From Macrocystis pyrifera (lineage: Eukaryota; Sar; Phaeophyceae; Laminariales; Laminariaceae): a stretch of DNA of 64,000 nt. This document shows positions 10,215 to 20,800 of this stretch, piece by piece. How positions within the stretch are numbered: position 1 is the first letter of the stretch; every line of letters starts with the position of its first letter. The stretch spans positions 14,315,468 to 14,379,467 of the forward strand of contig JASSKH010000002.1 of assembly GCA_031763025.1 (NCBI GenBank). Reading direction: 5' to 3'. Under the pieces are notes generated by a model, which made no database searches, was not told the DNA's origin, and saw nothing but the letters and a program-made list of their open reading frames with translations. The position numbers and the translations under genes are program-made.

Positions 10215-10520
10215 CAACGATATGAAAATAAGGAAGAAAAAAAGCATGTACCCTGGTATGCCGCCATCGCAAAACCTACGGAATTGACGATCCGAAAATA
10301 TGTACGCTTCCAGCATGATGCACGGCAACAACGCAGCAGCACTACATACAGCAGCAGCAAGTGCAGAAGAGCAGCAGGTGCACAGCACGGCAACAACGCA
10401 GCAGCACTACAGCAGCAACGAGTGCACAGGAGAAGCAGGTGCACAGCAGCAGCAGCACTCATGGCGTGGCGCTGACAGCAGCAGCAGCAGCAGCGGCAGC
10501 CGAAAACGAGCAAAATGAGT
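9060..10520 (-). repeat. CAG-rich minisatellite in the presumed intron, copy 1
   Basis: A repeated ~90-110 bp unit (ttgacgatacagaaatatgt ... agcatgatgtacggcaacaa) occurs at about 9121, 9229, 9812 and 10,283, mixed with (CAG)n runs, the longest near 10,150-10,210. It lies between the donor-like site at 10,777 and the finger exon. All Cys/Leu- or Ala/Gln-rich frames here are artefacts of the triplets. Confidence 0.7.
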
Positions 10521-10777
10521 ACGTGGGGTCACCAAAACATGTACACACAGAAATCGTGTGCTTCACGTCCCGCAAACAGTTGTGCATGTGCGCGTTCGCG
10601 TGCAATGTGTGTAAGGAGCCGACCCAACGCACGAAGGGGAAAGAACGAGCATGGATGAGTAAAAAAATAAATACCTGGTAAACGCTTTGACGTAGGTTTG
10701 TATGCAAAAAGGCAATTGAAAACCCCGAAAAAACGTACTGGCAACATACAGCATGCACAATAGACATAGACGCTCAC

Positions 10778-11050
10778 CACTACTGTCAGCAGTCTCGAGG
10801 GAGTACGAGACAGTCCCTTCCTTGATCGGGCGAGCACAGAACTCGCAGTCGGTTGCCCTGTCAGGATGATCCCGCCACCACGCACGTGAGATCCTGCAGG
10901 TGGCGAAGGCCACGTTTCTGCCGGAGTTCTTGACCAAGTGCTGGTCCGTGCACTGGTCGCAAACAACAGCCGGCACCAGGTCGGTCTTTGTCGTTGCCGC
11001 TCTCTTGCCAGAGGGCGAGGACCACGCGCCTCGCGACGAGGGGGAGGTGA
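10778..11050 (-). pseudogene. Cysteine-rich 5' exon of the OTU-region gene, copy 1
   Basis: Minus-strand frame: LVPAVVCDQCTDQHLVKN, then VAFATC and TDCEFCARPIKEGTVSYSLE. Two C-x2-C pairs about 40 residues apart with an extra cysteine suggest a zinc-binding domain that I cannot assign to a family. The frame is followed at 10,777-10,771 by GTGAGCG, a good intron donor. In copy 2 the same place reads GTGAGTG, and conservation of the donor in both copies supports splicing. Copy 2 is altered within this exon. Probably the start of the same gene as the finger and OTU parts. Confidence 0.45.
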
Positions 11051-11254
11051 GCTTAGGGGGTGTTCCGTCGTTTCGTGTACATATAACTGCAATTAATTGG
11101 CGACATAGCCCAAAGCCAACCAAACTAAATGCATTTGTGTAAGAAACGGTGAAGGATGTAATAATCGCGTTAATTTATGAATGTAATGCGAAACGTAAGA
11201 TCGGGTGACGCAAGAGAAAGAATGACATTCGTCTAATAATAAGAATAACATATT

Positions 11255-11500
11255 TCATCAGTGCGGGGAGAGAGTGGAGTAGTAGTGCTTGGCATGTGGA
11301 TGATATACAACATACAGGCTGTTGTTTAAAGGAAGGTTTGGGATAGGAGAGAAAGCAGCAGTGCCGGCAACGACAACGGTTATGGAAATTTTGTATAGTT
11401 TGCTGGGCGGCCGCGATTTCGATGTAGCCAGCATAGGAGTTTGGATGAAACATGATATGTAAATAGTCTTCCAGGATGCTGTAGTAACGAGGCGGGATGC
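11255..11500 (-). pseudogene. OTU-like cysteine peptidase C-terminus, copy 2
   Basis: Contains the same landmarks as copy 1 (RYYSILEDYLHIM, SYAGYIEIAAAQQ, the LYVVYHPHAKH stretch), but they fall in more than one frame. Upstream the copy keeps a few residues, NSEHIHILG, that copy 1 has lost. Each copy therefore carries its own damage, and neither gives an intact domain. Same family reasoning and doubts as for copy 1. Confidence 0.55.
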
Positions 11501-11619
11501 CCAGAATGTGGATATGTTCGCTGTTGAACCCGTTGGATACGTGTAGGAAGAAATAATCGTGATTTGGGAAATGTGGGAAACAATTTGTTTCCTTTCGTTC
11601 GTCCTGGATGGCGACAATC

Positions 11620-11770
11620 TGCTTAGCGTACTGCTTCGGAATGCCGCGAAGCCCTGGAGCAGGAGAAATGGAAGGGAGTATTTTTGCGCTTGATGATGAT
11701 GTCTCCGTCTTTGATGGTGGAGTCCGTCAGGCGGCAGTTGTAGCACTTGCCACGGACCTGGTCGAAGTAA
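11620..11770 (-). pseudogene. PARP-type zinc-finger-like exon, copy 2
   Basis: Same C-x2-C ... H-x2-C layout as copy 1 (CYNCRLTDSTIKDGD and FHFSCS). The finger residues are unchanged between copies while neighbouring DNA has drifted, a weak sign that the exon was once constrained. Confidence 0.45.
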
Positions 11771-12222
11771 ACATATAGGGTGCGCGGGGCGGGAGTGGCG
11801 TGCAGGGAAATGCGGGGGAGGGGGAAGGGGGGGGGGGGGGCAGAGTTCATTATTTGTACTACTCTACAGCGGCACAACAGCAGTACGTAATCGCTTGCTA
11901 TACGACGGCAGCAGCAGAAGCAGCAGAAGCAGTAAGTACGTAATTTCCTTGACGATACAGAAATATGTAGACACACAAGTGTAGTACAGTACACACACAA
12001 ATCACGTGCAGCATGATGTACGGCAACAACGCAGCAGCACCACAAAAAAATTAGTTGACGATACAGAAATATGTACACACGCACAAGTTTAAGTGTAATA
12101 GACACAAATCATGTCCAGCATGATTGTACGGCAACAACGCAGCAGCGCCACAAAACGACCAGGAAACACAATTATCCGAGTACATACAAACATTCAGTGA
12201 ATATTGCGGCAGCACTAAAAGC

Positions 12223-12261
<39 letters not shown>

Positions 12262-12752
12262 GAAGCAGCAACGGATCGCCACAGCGTTGGCAGCAGCAGC
12301 ATAGCAACGATATGAAAAGGAGGGAGAAAAAAAGTATGTACCCCGAGGCCGTCCGAAAAGTATTTTTGGTACCTCACTATAGACCCACCTCCGCATGCTG
12401 TACGGCAACAACGCAGCAGCAGCATACGTCGTAGCAACAATACGAAATACGAGAAAAAGTAGTACGTACGCAAAATGCAGGAGCAAAACGACCAAAATAT
12501 TTTTTTTACGTATCAAAAAAAACATTTGGGTACAAAAACGGCCAATAAAAACAATAATCCGCGTTGGCAGCAGCAGCATAGCAACGACATGAAAATAAGG
12601 AAGAAAAAAAGTATGTACCCTGGTATGCCGCAATCGCAAAACCTACGGAATTTCATTGACGATACCGAAATATGTACAAACACAAGTGCAGCATGATGTA
12701 CGGCAACAACGCAGCAGCACCACAGCAGCAGCATAGCAACGATATATATTTA

Positions 12753-12950
12753 ATAAATTTTGAAATACGTCAGCTGTGAGTTCGACTGATTAAAAAGTTG
12801 ATACTCAACTTTGCAAGCTGCGTAATACGCCTCGTCTATATTCCATTTTTACCTAATTTTACAATAGACGAGGCGTATTACGCAGCTTGCAAAGTTGAGT
12901 ATCAACTATTTAATCAGTCGAACTCACAGCTGACGTATTTCAAAATTTAT
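12753..12950. mobile_element. 198 bp near-perfect palindrome (fold-back MITE)
   Basis: Arms of ~87 bp (12,753-12,839 and 12,864-12,950) match almost base for base, ending in ataaattttgaaatacg and its complement, with a 24 bp loop. One small difference lies in the arms (a run of A's). It sits at the left end of the 1.3 kb insert. The near identity means it is young or maintained. Confidence 0.8.
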
Positions 12951-12958
12951 AAAATTAT

Positions 12959-13363
12959 TAGAGTGTCTGCGCAAAAGAAAGAATATTACGAATTTTGCTT
13001 ATCTATTCCCCCGTTACCGACGACTAATAAAATATCCTAATCAAATTTGCATAAAAATGACGAAGTTATGCATTTTTGGATAGCATATTATACTAGAGCC
13101 ATATTTGTGTGATATGAGATTCGACCGCTGCATTCTGTTGGCCGAAATCTCTCCGGACGCTTTGGATTGGCCAAGCTTGCCCCGAGAGTGGCCTCGGACC
13201 CTCGGACCATGTGTCTGCTACCGGCGGAGTTTTGCGAGAAGAATTGCTGCCGCTGATGCTGCATGCCTTTGCTGCCTGCTGCTGCAGCAGCAGGTACTAT
13301 TAGGTAGGTGCTGCTGCAGCTGCTGCTGTACGTCACCGACTACTGCGACTACTGCATGTAGTG

Positions 13364-13396
<33 letters not shown>

Positions 13397-14027
13397 AAGT
13401 AAGTGCTGTTGTTGCTGGAAACACTGCGACAATAAGCAAGCACTGCGGTGAGCAGGCGCTGCTGCAAACATAAGCGCTGCTGCAAGCGAGCGCTGCTGCA
13501 CACAAGCAAGGTCTGCTGGAAGCAAGCGCTGCTGGAAGCGAGAGAGCTGCCTCAAGCAAGCGCTGCTGCAAGAGCTGCCGCAGGCGCTGCTGGTGCTGCA
13601 AGCACGTGCACTCTTGCCGCCACGCCCCTGATCTTCGCCGCTTCGACCCCTTTTCGGCCAGAGAGGACGACGAAGAAGGAGGGCGATCTTCTCGTTGTGG
13701 TGGCGTTGCTTGCACAGCGAGTGTCGAGGAGCGCAAGATAGATCGCACTTCTGCCTGTTAGTGCTTGCTGCTGCTTATTGCTCCTGCAGCTGCTGCTGCT
13801 GCTGCTGCTGCAGGTAGGTACTGCTGCTGCTTGCACGACTTCTTGTGTCCGGCTCGTTTGGTACAAAAAAAAGTGCTGCCGCTGCCGCGAGTGTTTTTTC
13901 AAACACAAGAATCCAATATTTAGCTGTTTTTCGTCCACGATTATGCGCATGCCGAAAGGCTTTCGATTATGATTACCTTTCCGACGGAAATCCTTGATAA
14001 ACAAAAATATTTTGCGCAGACACTCTA
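12959..14027. mobile_element. ~1.07 kb element with 18 bp inverted ends
   Basis: The left end tagagtgtctgcgcaaaa is repeated in reverse complement at 14,010-14,027. The interior carries many CTG triplets (13,240-13,600; 13,770-13,830), which on the minus strand read as Gln/Ser/Ala-rich frames. No transposase motif is visible, so it is probably non-autonomous. It shares the 1.3 kb insert with the palindrome at 12,753. Confidence 0.6.
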
Positions 14028-14900
14028 TTGTGATAAACCGAGCTTATATATGAAAATATCCAAGCCAAAAACGAGAAATTGCAGTACGTACGCAAAATGC
14101 AGGAGCAAAACGACAAAAATATTTTTTCACGTATCAAAAGGAACCATTTGGGTACAAAAACGACCAAGAAAAACAGTAATCCGAGTACATACGAACCTTC
14201 AGTGGATATTGCGGCAGCATTAGCAGCAGCAGCAGCAGAAGCAGCTACAGCATTAGCAGCAGCAGAAGCTGCAACGAATCGCCGCAGCGTTGGCAGCAGC
14301 GTTGGCAGCGTTGGCAGCAGCAGCAGCAGCAGCGGCAGCATAGCAACGATATGAAAATAAGGAAGAAAAAAAGCATGCACCCTGGTATGCCGCCATCGCA
14401 AAACCTACGGAATTGACGATCCGAAAATATGTACGCTTCCAGCATGATGCACGGCAACAACGCAGCAGCACTACATACAGCAGCAGCAAGTGCACAGGAG
14501 CAGCAGGTGCACAGCACGGCAACAACGCAGCAGCTCTACAGCAGCAGCGAGTGCACAGGAGAAGCAGGTGCACAGCAGCAGCAGCACTCATGGCGTGGCG
14601 CTGACAGCAGCAGCAGCAGCAGCGGCAGTCGAAAACGAGCAAAATTAGTACGTGGGGTCATCAAAACATGTACACACAGAAATCGTGTGCTTCACGTCCC
14701 GCAAACAGTTGTGCATGTGCGCGTTCGCGTGCACTGTGTGTAAGAGGAGCCGACCCAACGCACAAAGGGGAAAGAACGAGCATGGATGAGTAAAAAACAA
14801 AATAAACGCTTTGACGTAGGTTTGTATGCAAAAAGACAACTGAAAACCCCGAAAAAACGTACTGGCAACATGCAACATGCACACTAGACATAGACACTCA

Positions 14901-15175
14901 CCACTGTCGGCAGTCTCGAGGGAGTACGAGACAGTCCCTTCCTTGATCGGGCGAGCACAGAACTCGCAGTCGGTTGCCCTGTCAGGATGATCCCGCCACC
15001 ACGCACGTGAGATCCGTGCAGGTGGCGAAGGCCACGTTTTTGCCGGAGTTCTTGATCAAGTGCTGGTCCGTGCACTGGTCGCAAACAACAGCCGGCACCA
15101 GGTCGGTCTTTGTCGTTGCCGCTCTCTTGCCAGAGGGCGAGGACCACGCGCCTCTCGACGAGGGGGAGGTGAGCT
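14901..15175 (-). pseudogene. Cysteine-rich 5' exon, copy 2
   Basis: Contains VVCDQCTDQHLIKNSG and the region matching the second C-x2-C pair of copy 1, followed by a donor-like GTGAGTG at 14,901-14,895. The frame is not open throughout, unlike copy 1. It marks the upstream end of the duplication; DNA beyond 15,178 (minus-strand 5' side) exists only once. Confidence 0.45.
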
Positions 15176-15339
15176 TAGGGGGCGTGGAGAAGGGAGAGGC
15201 GGGGGTTGCAGCACCAGCAGGTTCGCCACCGACAGCAGCAGCTTGGCTGCCGACAGCTGCACCTATCTATGCCGTTCGTCGAAGGCGAGACGCCTCTTTT
15301 AGGCGCCGTGCGAAGAGCTGTCTATTGGTTGGCAGTTTG

Positions 15340-15487
15340 CGGAAGAAGAAAGAAGAAAGGTTGTTTGGCTGTTTGGCGAAGAAGAAAGAAGAAAGAAAGG
15401 TTGTTTGGCTGTTCGGCTGTTTCAAAGAAGGAAGAAAGATTGTTTGGCTGTTCGGCTGCAAAGAAGAAGGGCTGTTTGCGAAGAGCT
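15340..15487 (+). repeat. Minisatellite of AGAAAGGTTGTTTGGCTG units
   Basis: Purine-rich gaagaagaaagaagaaagg blocks alternate with ttgtttggctgttcggctg, repeated about four times with variable spacing. It stays open on the plus strand as a Lys/Glu plus LFGC pattern, but this follows from the repeat and there is no supporting gene context. Confidence 0.6.
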
Positions 15488-15489
15488 AG

Positions 15490-15665
15490 CAAGTGACAAC
15501 GACCTCAAAAATCGTAATTATAGTTGTATCTATAATAACTGTTCATGATACTATAGGTCGTACGCCAAGATCTCCAACGATCCTTTGGCCCTAAAATAGT
15601 GTCCCATACTGCCGCAGCAAAGTATTAACACTGCTGCATCCCGGCATGAAGTACTGCAGTAAAAC
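15490..15665 (+). repeat. Empty-site relative of the F2 locus
   Basis: Matches 7530-7618 and then, with no break, 8112-8180: actataggtcgtacgccaag ... ttggcc followed by gccgcagcaaagtattaaca and cccggcat. It is the uninterrupted form of the locus into which F2 went, and it lies just beyond the OTU tandem duplication. Confidence 0.65.
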
Positions 15666-15789
15666 CGGTCAGCTGTCCAGTATAGCAATCAGGTTTTTAC
15701 TCGGGTGAGAGCACCGCATGAAAGCTACACGTTGAAGCTGAGAACTATACAACGACTCATGTGTTCACAACATAGCTGGTGTTGTAGTC

Positions 15790-15925
15790 TTCTCGCACGC
15801 GGTACGTTGGCATTTCACTTGTTCTGCCCGTTACGGTATTCTCGTACCCGGTACGTTGGCAATTCACTTGCTTTACCCGGTATTCACCGGTACGCTGGCA
15901 TTTCCCTTGCTTTCTTGCTTGATTC
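15790..15925 (+). repeat. ~48 bp minisatellite, about 3 units
   Basis: The unit ggtacgttggcatttcactt gttctgcccg(g)tattctcg recurs at 15,801, 15,850 and 15,889 with variation. Confidence 0.65.
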
Positions 15926-16555
15926 ATTTGCACTGCTGTCTGCAAATAATAACAAATCAGAACAGACACTGGGTTGTACTGATGTAATTGGGTGTAAATA
16001 AGGGTATGGCACACACATAGGGGAGTTACGTACTCCTACGATTCATATCGGTGGGATCTCTATACATTCTACATCCAGTAGTATTATGAAAAAGTTTTTA
16101 CATCCGTACGATCGCACATTATTCATGCTGACTGCAATGTATGTTGTCTTCATTCATGTTCTATTATGTACAGCAGTATCTTCAGCATACCGTGCGGTAT
16201 CACACGGCCTCAATTTACTACAATCGAACGCGAGCGTGTAGGTGTTGAGCGTACCGCGCATCCCTGTTTTATTTCGCGGTATCCGAGTAGCGCATGATCC
16301 GCCTGATGAGACAGGAATGCTTGAAGAGACACTAAATTGCATGGGACCGAATGCCGAGAAACATTTTGGGATCATACGTACTGCTTTTTCCCCTTTACCA
16401 CAGATTGGACCCACATATGACAGGTTAACGATATACGTGGGGGGGGGGGCGTGACCATGGCTGAGACTCACATACATATATGTATATATATCGTTAATCT
16501 AGAGAAGAATGCAATAATCGCAACGCTGCTCCCTCTGACTACACCACCGCTCTGG
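15926..16555. other. Single-copy stretch, nothing recognised
   Basis: No gene, RNA or repeat is evident apart from a G run (16,439-16,449). It leads into the ~362 bp satellite. Confidence 0.35.
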
Positions 16556-18345
16556 GCGCTGGGTCAGGTCACCACTGGAACTAGACGTTATGGCCCACTG
16601 GTAGACGAATTCAGGCTATATTTGGTCTCGACCCGCAAGCAGGCACTCTCGTTGCCCGTCTGTTTGCCTACCGCCCGCTGTGCTTGTATGCATGCCTCGT
16701 CGCATATCACACGAATGCTCATTCACCAACGAATGCATATATGCCTTTCGACGACCAAACATATTCTCGAATTCACACACGAGCGGAATGTAATGAAAGG
16801 AATCTCGGAGACCCCATCTCTCCCGAACCCACGTTTCTCATTGAATCAGCCGCAGCACCGTGGTTCCCCGTCAACATCTCCATTCATTCCCCAGAAATTG
16901 TTTATTTTGCGGAGCAACGACCGGGATCGGGTCGCCACAGGACCTCGACGTTATTCTCTACCCGTAGACGAAGTCGGATTATATTTGGTCGTGAATCGCA
17001 TGCAAGCACACTCCCTGCTCGTCTATACATCTATCGCTCGCTGTGCTTGTACTAATACCTCTTCGCATATCACATGAATGCTCGTTTTCCAACGAATGCA
17101 TGCATGCCTTTCGACGACCAAACATATTATCGACTTCAAAGACGAGCAGAATGTAATGAAAAGGACCTAGGAGAGCCCACCCTTGCCGAAGCCGCGTTTC
17201 TTATTGAATCAACCGGAGCAACGTGGCTCCCCGTCAACACTTTAATACGTTCTCAAGGAATTGTTCTCTTGCACAGCAACCGCTGGGATCGGATCGCCAT
17301 TGGAACTCGACGTTGTAGTCAGCCCGTAGACGAATTCAGATCATGTTAGGTCTCGGATCGCATGCAAGCACAATCGTCGCTCTTCTATACGTCTATTATC
17401 TCGCCGTGCTTGTATGCATGCCTCGTCGCATATCACGTGAATGCTCATTCACCAACGAATGCATGCATGCTTTCTGACGACCAAACATATTCTCGAATTC
17501 ACACACGAGCGGAATGTAATGAACGGAACCTCGGAGACCCCACCTCTCCCGAATCCACGTTTTTTTCATTGAATCAGCCGGAGCAACGTGGTTCCCCGTC
17601 AACATCTCCATTCACTCCCCATAAAGTGTTTCTTTTGCGCAGGAACGACCGGGGTGGGGTTGCCACAGAAACTCGACGAAATTCTCTACCCGTAGACGGA
17701 TTCAGAATATATTTGGTCGTGAATCGCATGCAAGCGCACTCCCCGCTCGTCTATACATCTATGGCTCGCTATGCTTGCAATAATGCCTCTTCGCAAATCA
17801 AATGAATGCTCGTTCACCGACGAATGCATGCGTGGCTTTCGACGACCAAACATATTATCGACTTCAAACACGAGCAGAATGTACTGAAAATGACCGAGGA
17901 GACCCCACCCTTGCCGAAGCCGCGTTTCTTGTTGAATCAACCGGAGCAACGTGGCTCCCCGTCAACACCTTAATACGTTCGCAAGGAGTTGTTCTCTTCT
18001 ACAGCAACCGCTGGGATCGGATCGCCATTGACACTCGATGTTATAGTCATCCCGTAGACGAATTCAGATTTCATTTGGTCTTGAATTGCAAACAAGCACA
18101 CTCGTCGCTCTTCTATACGTCTATCGCTCGCTGTGCTTGTGTGCATGCCACATCGAATATCACATGAATGCTCGTTCACCGACGAATGCATGCATGCCTT
18201 TCAACGACCAAACATATTCTCAAATTCACACACGAGCGAAATTTAATGAAAGGAACCTCGTAGACCCCACCTCTCGCGAACCCACGTTTCTCATCGAATC
18301 AGCCGGAGCAACCTGGTCCCTTGTCAGCATATATATATATAGATA
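16556..18345 (+). repeat. ~362 bp satellite, five units, alternating types
   Basis: The phrase gggatcgg(a/g)tcgcca recurs at about 16,561, 16,922, 17,284, 17,650 and 18,012 (spacings 361, 361, 366, 362). Other fixed words are gtagacgaattcag, cgacgaccaaacatatt, gagcagaatgtaatga and ccccgtcaac. Units 1, 3 and 5 share tattctcgaattcacacacg and ccacctctcccga. Units 2 and 4 share tattatcgacttcaaa and cacccttgccgaagccgcg. So the array is organised as ~724 bp dimers. Frames up to ~200 codons are chance products of the repeat. Confidence 0.85.
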
Positions 18346-18427
18346 TTCATTCCCAAGGAGTTTATAGTGCAATCAATGCCTGCCTGGCTGGTTGGAATAT
18401 TGTGTCGACGTGTTCTTCCCGGGTATT

Positions 18428-18560
18428 GTAGGGATGCGAGGGTCTGTGATCATTTGACTACGGCCATGCACGATATTGAGTACTCCCACACTCCCCTCAC
18501 CCCCTCCTTCCAAACCCCTCCCCCCCGCACCCCTTCCCCTTACCGCAGCCACCGTCCGCA
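18428..18560 (+). repeat. Dispersed poly-C-tailed motif M
   Basis: Reads tagggatgcgagggtctgtg, then gactacggccatgcacgata, then gagtactcccacactcccc and a long C-rich tail. Same order as the copies at 1150 and 63,248. Confidence 0.6.
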
Positions 18561-19985
18561 GTCTGCCCTTGAACGGACCACTAGGTACGGATGCGTCATT
18601 ACCGCTGCACTCTACACAGATAGACGAGTTTATGGGCACAACAGCTCCAGCTGAAACCAAGAAAGGCGTGTCTATCGGGAGGAGTGGTAGCGACCAGTAA
18701 TGGCCATGAACTCACATGGACTTCATGGGTTTCAACCCGGTGTCTAGACCTGACAGGCCGGAGGGGAGCGAAGCTCAGGGGATAAGCGCCCTTCACACGC
18801 TTCTGGACAACATGTTTGCCGCTTAATGTTTAGGGTGAATTTTTGAGTTTTTTTGTTGCCCTCTGTTGATGTGCTGGTACAGACGTATGCTGATTAACGT
18901 TTGATGTCTGTAGGCTAAGTGTGAGGAAAGCGAGGAGTGGATGGCGCAGGAACGAGTTTGTCGTGTATGTTGTGTAGAGTGGTGCCTTTAGCATATTCAG
19001 AGCATAGGGGAGGATGGCTAAGTGTGGTAGTTGTATCGGTTGCGGCTGAAGATGCGTTCGGAAAAGGGCGGGGGGAAAATTACCCAAACCTCCGGGGCAG
19101 ATCATGATATATCAATCTATCTACAGCAGATAATCTAGTTCATCACCTGCCGCTGTGAAGCGGTTGTGCAGGTAGAGCAGATCCAACCCAGGAAACATGC
19201 GCTATAGTGGTAATTGACCATCCGGATTATTCGCCTCTCACCCGGCAACATGTGCTCTACTGCAGATCGTACAAGATCTGCCTACTTATCTGCCTCGAGA
19301 ATGTCTACGTCATCTATCGAAATATAACGCGATGGTCTGTCCAAGATGCGAGACGCTGTCTACACATTTTTAGGGGGTACGTACGTCTTGGGCGTATCGA
19401 AGCCGCTCTAAAAGGTTGCCGTTGCAAATATGTGTGGCTCGCTGATGTTAGGGGCGCAGTCGGGGATGAATGAGACTGGTGTATAGGGTGGTCCTGCACA
19501 GACACGTTTCGAAAGCCGGGGGGAGGATTGAGATTTGCTCTACTGCTCTGCAGTTGAAGCGGTGCAGGCATACGTTAGGGGGGTACTGTAGGTGCAGCAG
19601 GAATAGTGTTGCTCACTTATTTTGTCACTGGAGCAAGTCCACGGCATATTGTGGTGTTGACTGATTTTCGGAGCCCCTCCCATGTGAAACTCATTATTTC
19701 ACCCGAGACACGACTTGAAATAATTTGTTTTTCGTAATCCGGGCAGTATATTTTTGATGACAAATATTTTCAGTGGTGTCCTGAAAACAAATACCCTAGA
19801 AAAAAAAGTGTCGTGCTGCACTCAGCGGTTGTAGTCGCTCCCTTGAGGAGCTCAACCGGTCGGAAAAAAACTGTCCCAAAAAGGCACAAAAAGTGGGAAC
19901 TCCTACCGACTGCCTCAACGTACGGTATGTTTGACTCATTGTGGTACTGCTCTTGTAAGGTTTATATGCAATCATCTTTAGAAGA
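18561..19985. other. Single-copy stretch, nothing recognised
   Basis: About 1.4 kb without a recognisable gene, repeat or RNA. Open frames are under 95 codons and show no family motif. Confidence 0.35.
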
Positions 19986-20800
19986 CTGAGGAGGCCACTC
20001 TTGGCGCCACGAGTCTGTTGATGATTTTCATTTTTCGTCGAAGTAGGTGGAAGCTTCCACCACTGCCATGGAAGCCTCGATCGCTTTCATGGAAGTTGTG
20101 GACGCCTCCATCGTTTCCATGGAAGTTGTGGAAGCTTTCGTGGAAGTGATGGAACCCTAAATGGAAGAGATGAAATCTTGCATAAACTTCATGGAGGCGT
20201 TTAGCCGCTTCCGCGGAAGCGTCCATGGAATTAAGTAGTGGAATCTTCCGGAAAGGTGCCATGGAAGCGGCAGCAGAAATTTTCAGGGAATTAGAAATTC
20301 ACTTCCATTGGCTTCCGCGTACTTTTATCAATTTTAAATTGCTCCCACAACCTTCAGGCTGTGTCTGGAAGCTTGCACTGCATTCAAAGAAGCATGCACG
20401 GAAGCCGCTTCCGCATCAGTACATGGGCGCTTCCATGGGCGCTTTCAAGGCAGCTTTGACTGGGAGCTTCCACTACTTCCGTTGAACTGCCCATCACTTC
20501 TGTGAACATTTCACCGCTTTTTTCCATGGAAGAGATGGAAGCTTCCATGTATTGAGGTGGAAAGCTTCACTTTTTGATAGGATTGGAAGCTCCCGCCGAT
20601 GGTGTCTGCGTACGCTTGGGTATAATCTTGCAGTAGCGGTTGCCCGGAAACTTCCAACGAGCTGCGCTCTCTTCTAAGAGTTTCCATGACAGCAATATCG
20701 TTCCACTTACTTCCACTTACTCTCTCGCAATTTGACGTACACGCACTCCTTCCACCGGCTTCCATGCGTGTCCACGTGCTTCCCCCCATTTTTCATGTCT
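19986..20800. repeat. GGAAGC/GCTTCC-rich palindrome-dense DNA
   Basis: The words ggaagc and gcttcc, and the self-complementary forms ggaagcttcc, ttccatggaa and cttccgcggaag, occur dozens of times. From about 20,224 onward the same DNA is present in reverse at 57,360-58,134. It can form many small hairpins; no coding evidence. Confidence 0.65.

Larger units (their letters stand above)
8240..11057 (-). repeat. OTU-gene tandem duplication, copy 1 (~2.8 kb)
   Basis: Begins at ttccgtcgtttcgtgtacat and ends at gaggtgagcttagggg. The same start recurs at 11,063 and the same end at 15,165-15,177, so copy 2 follows head-to-tail. Copy 1 contains, in minus-strand order, a cysteine-rich exon, a CAG-rich intron, a PARP-finger-like exon and an OTU peptidase end. 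Copies differ by substitutions, repeat-length changes and one 1.3 kb insertion in copy 2. Confidence 0.85.
12748..14044. mobile_element. 1.3 kb insertion in copy 2, flanked by TATATAT
   Basis: Copy 1 reads continuously through 9895-9905 (gatatatatgaaaat). Copy 2 stops at tatatat (12,743-12,749) and resumes at tatatatgaaaat (from 14,045). The intervening ~1.3 kb is absent from copy 1. The repeated tatatat looks like a 7 bp target-site duplication, though the site is low-complexity. The insert consists of a 198 bp palindrome followed by a ~1.07 kb element with its own inverted ends. Confidence 0.75.
11060..15177 (-). repeat. OTU-gene tandem duplication, copy 2 (~4.1 kb)
   Basis: Same order and strand as copy 1. 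It is longer because of a 1.3 kb insertion at 12,748-14,044 and repeat-length differences. After removing the insertion the two copies align throughout. Confidence 0.85.

Noticed and set aside
9029-10513. Cysteine/leucine-rich or alanine/glutamine-rich proteins
   Set aside because: All derive from CAG triplets read in different frames within a presumed intron, and the pattern changes between the two duplicate copies.
16451-17805. Proteins of 120-208 codons in the 16.5-18.3 kb region
   Set aside because: They lie in the ~362 bp satellite; frames shift between units and the stops vary.
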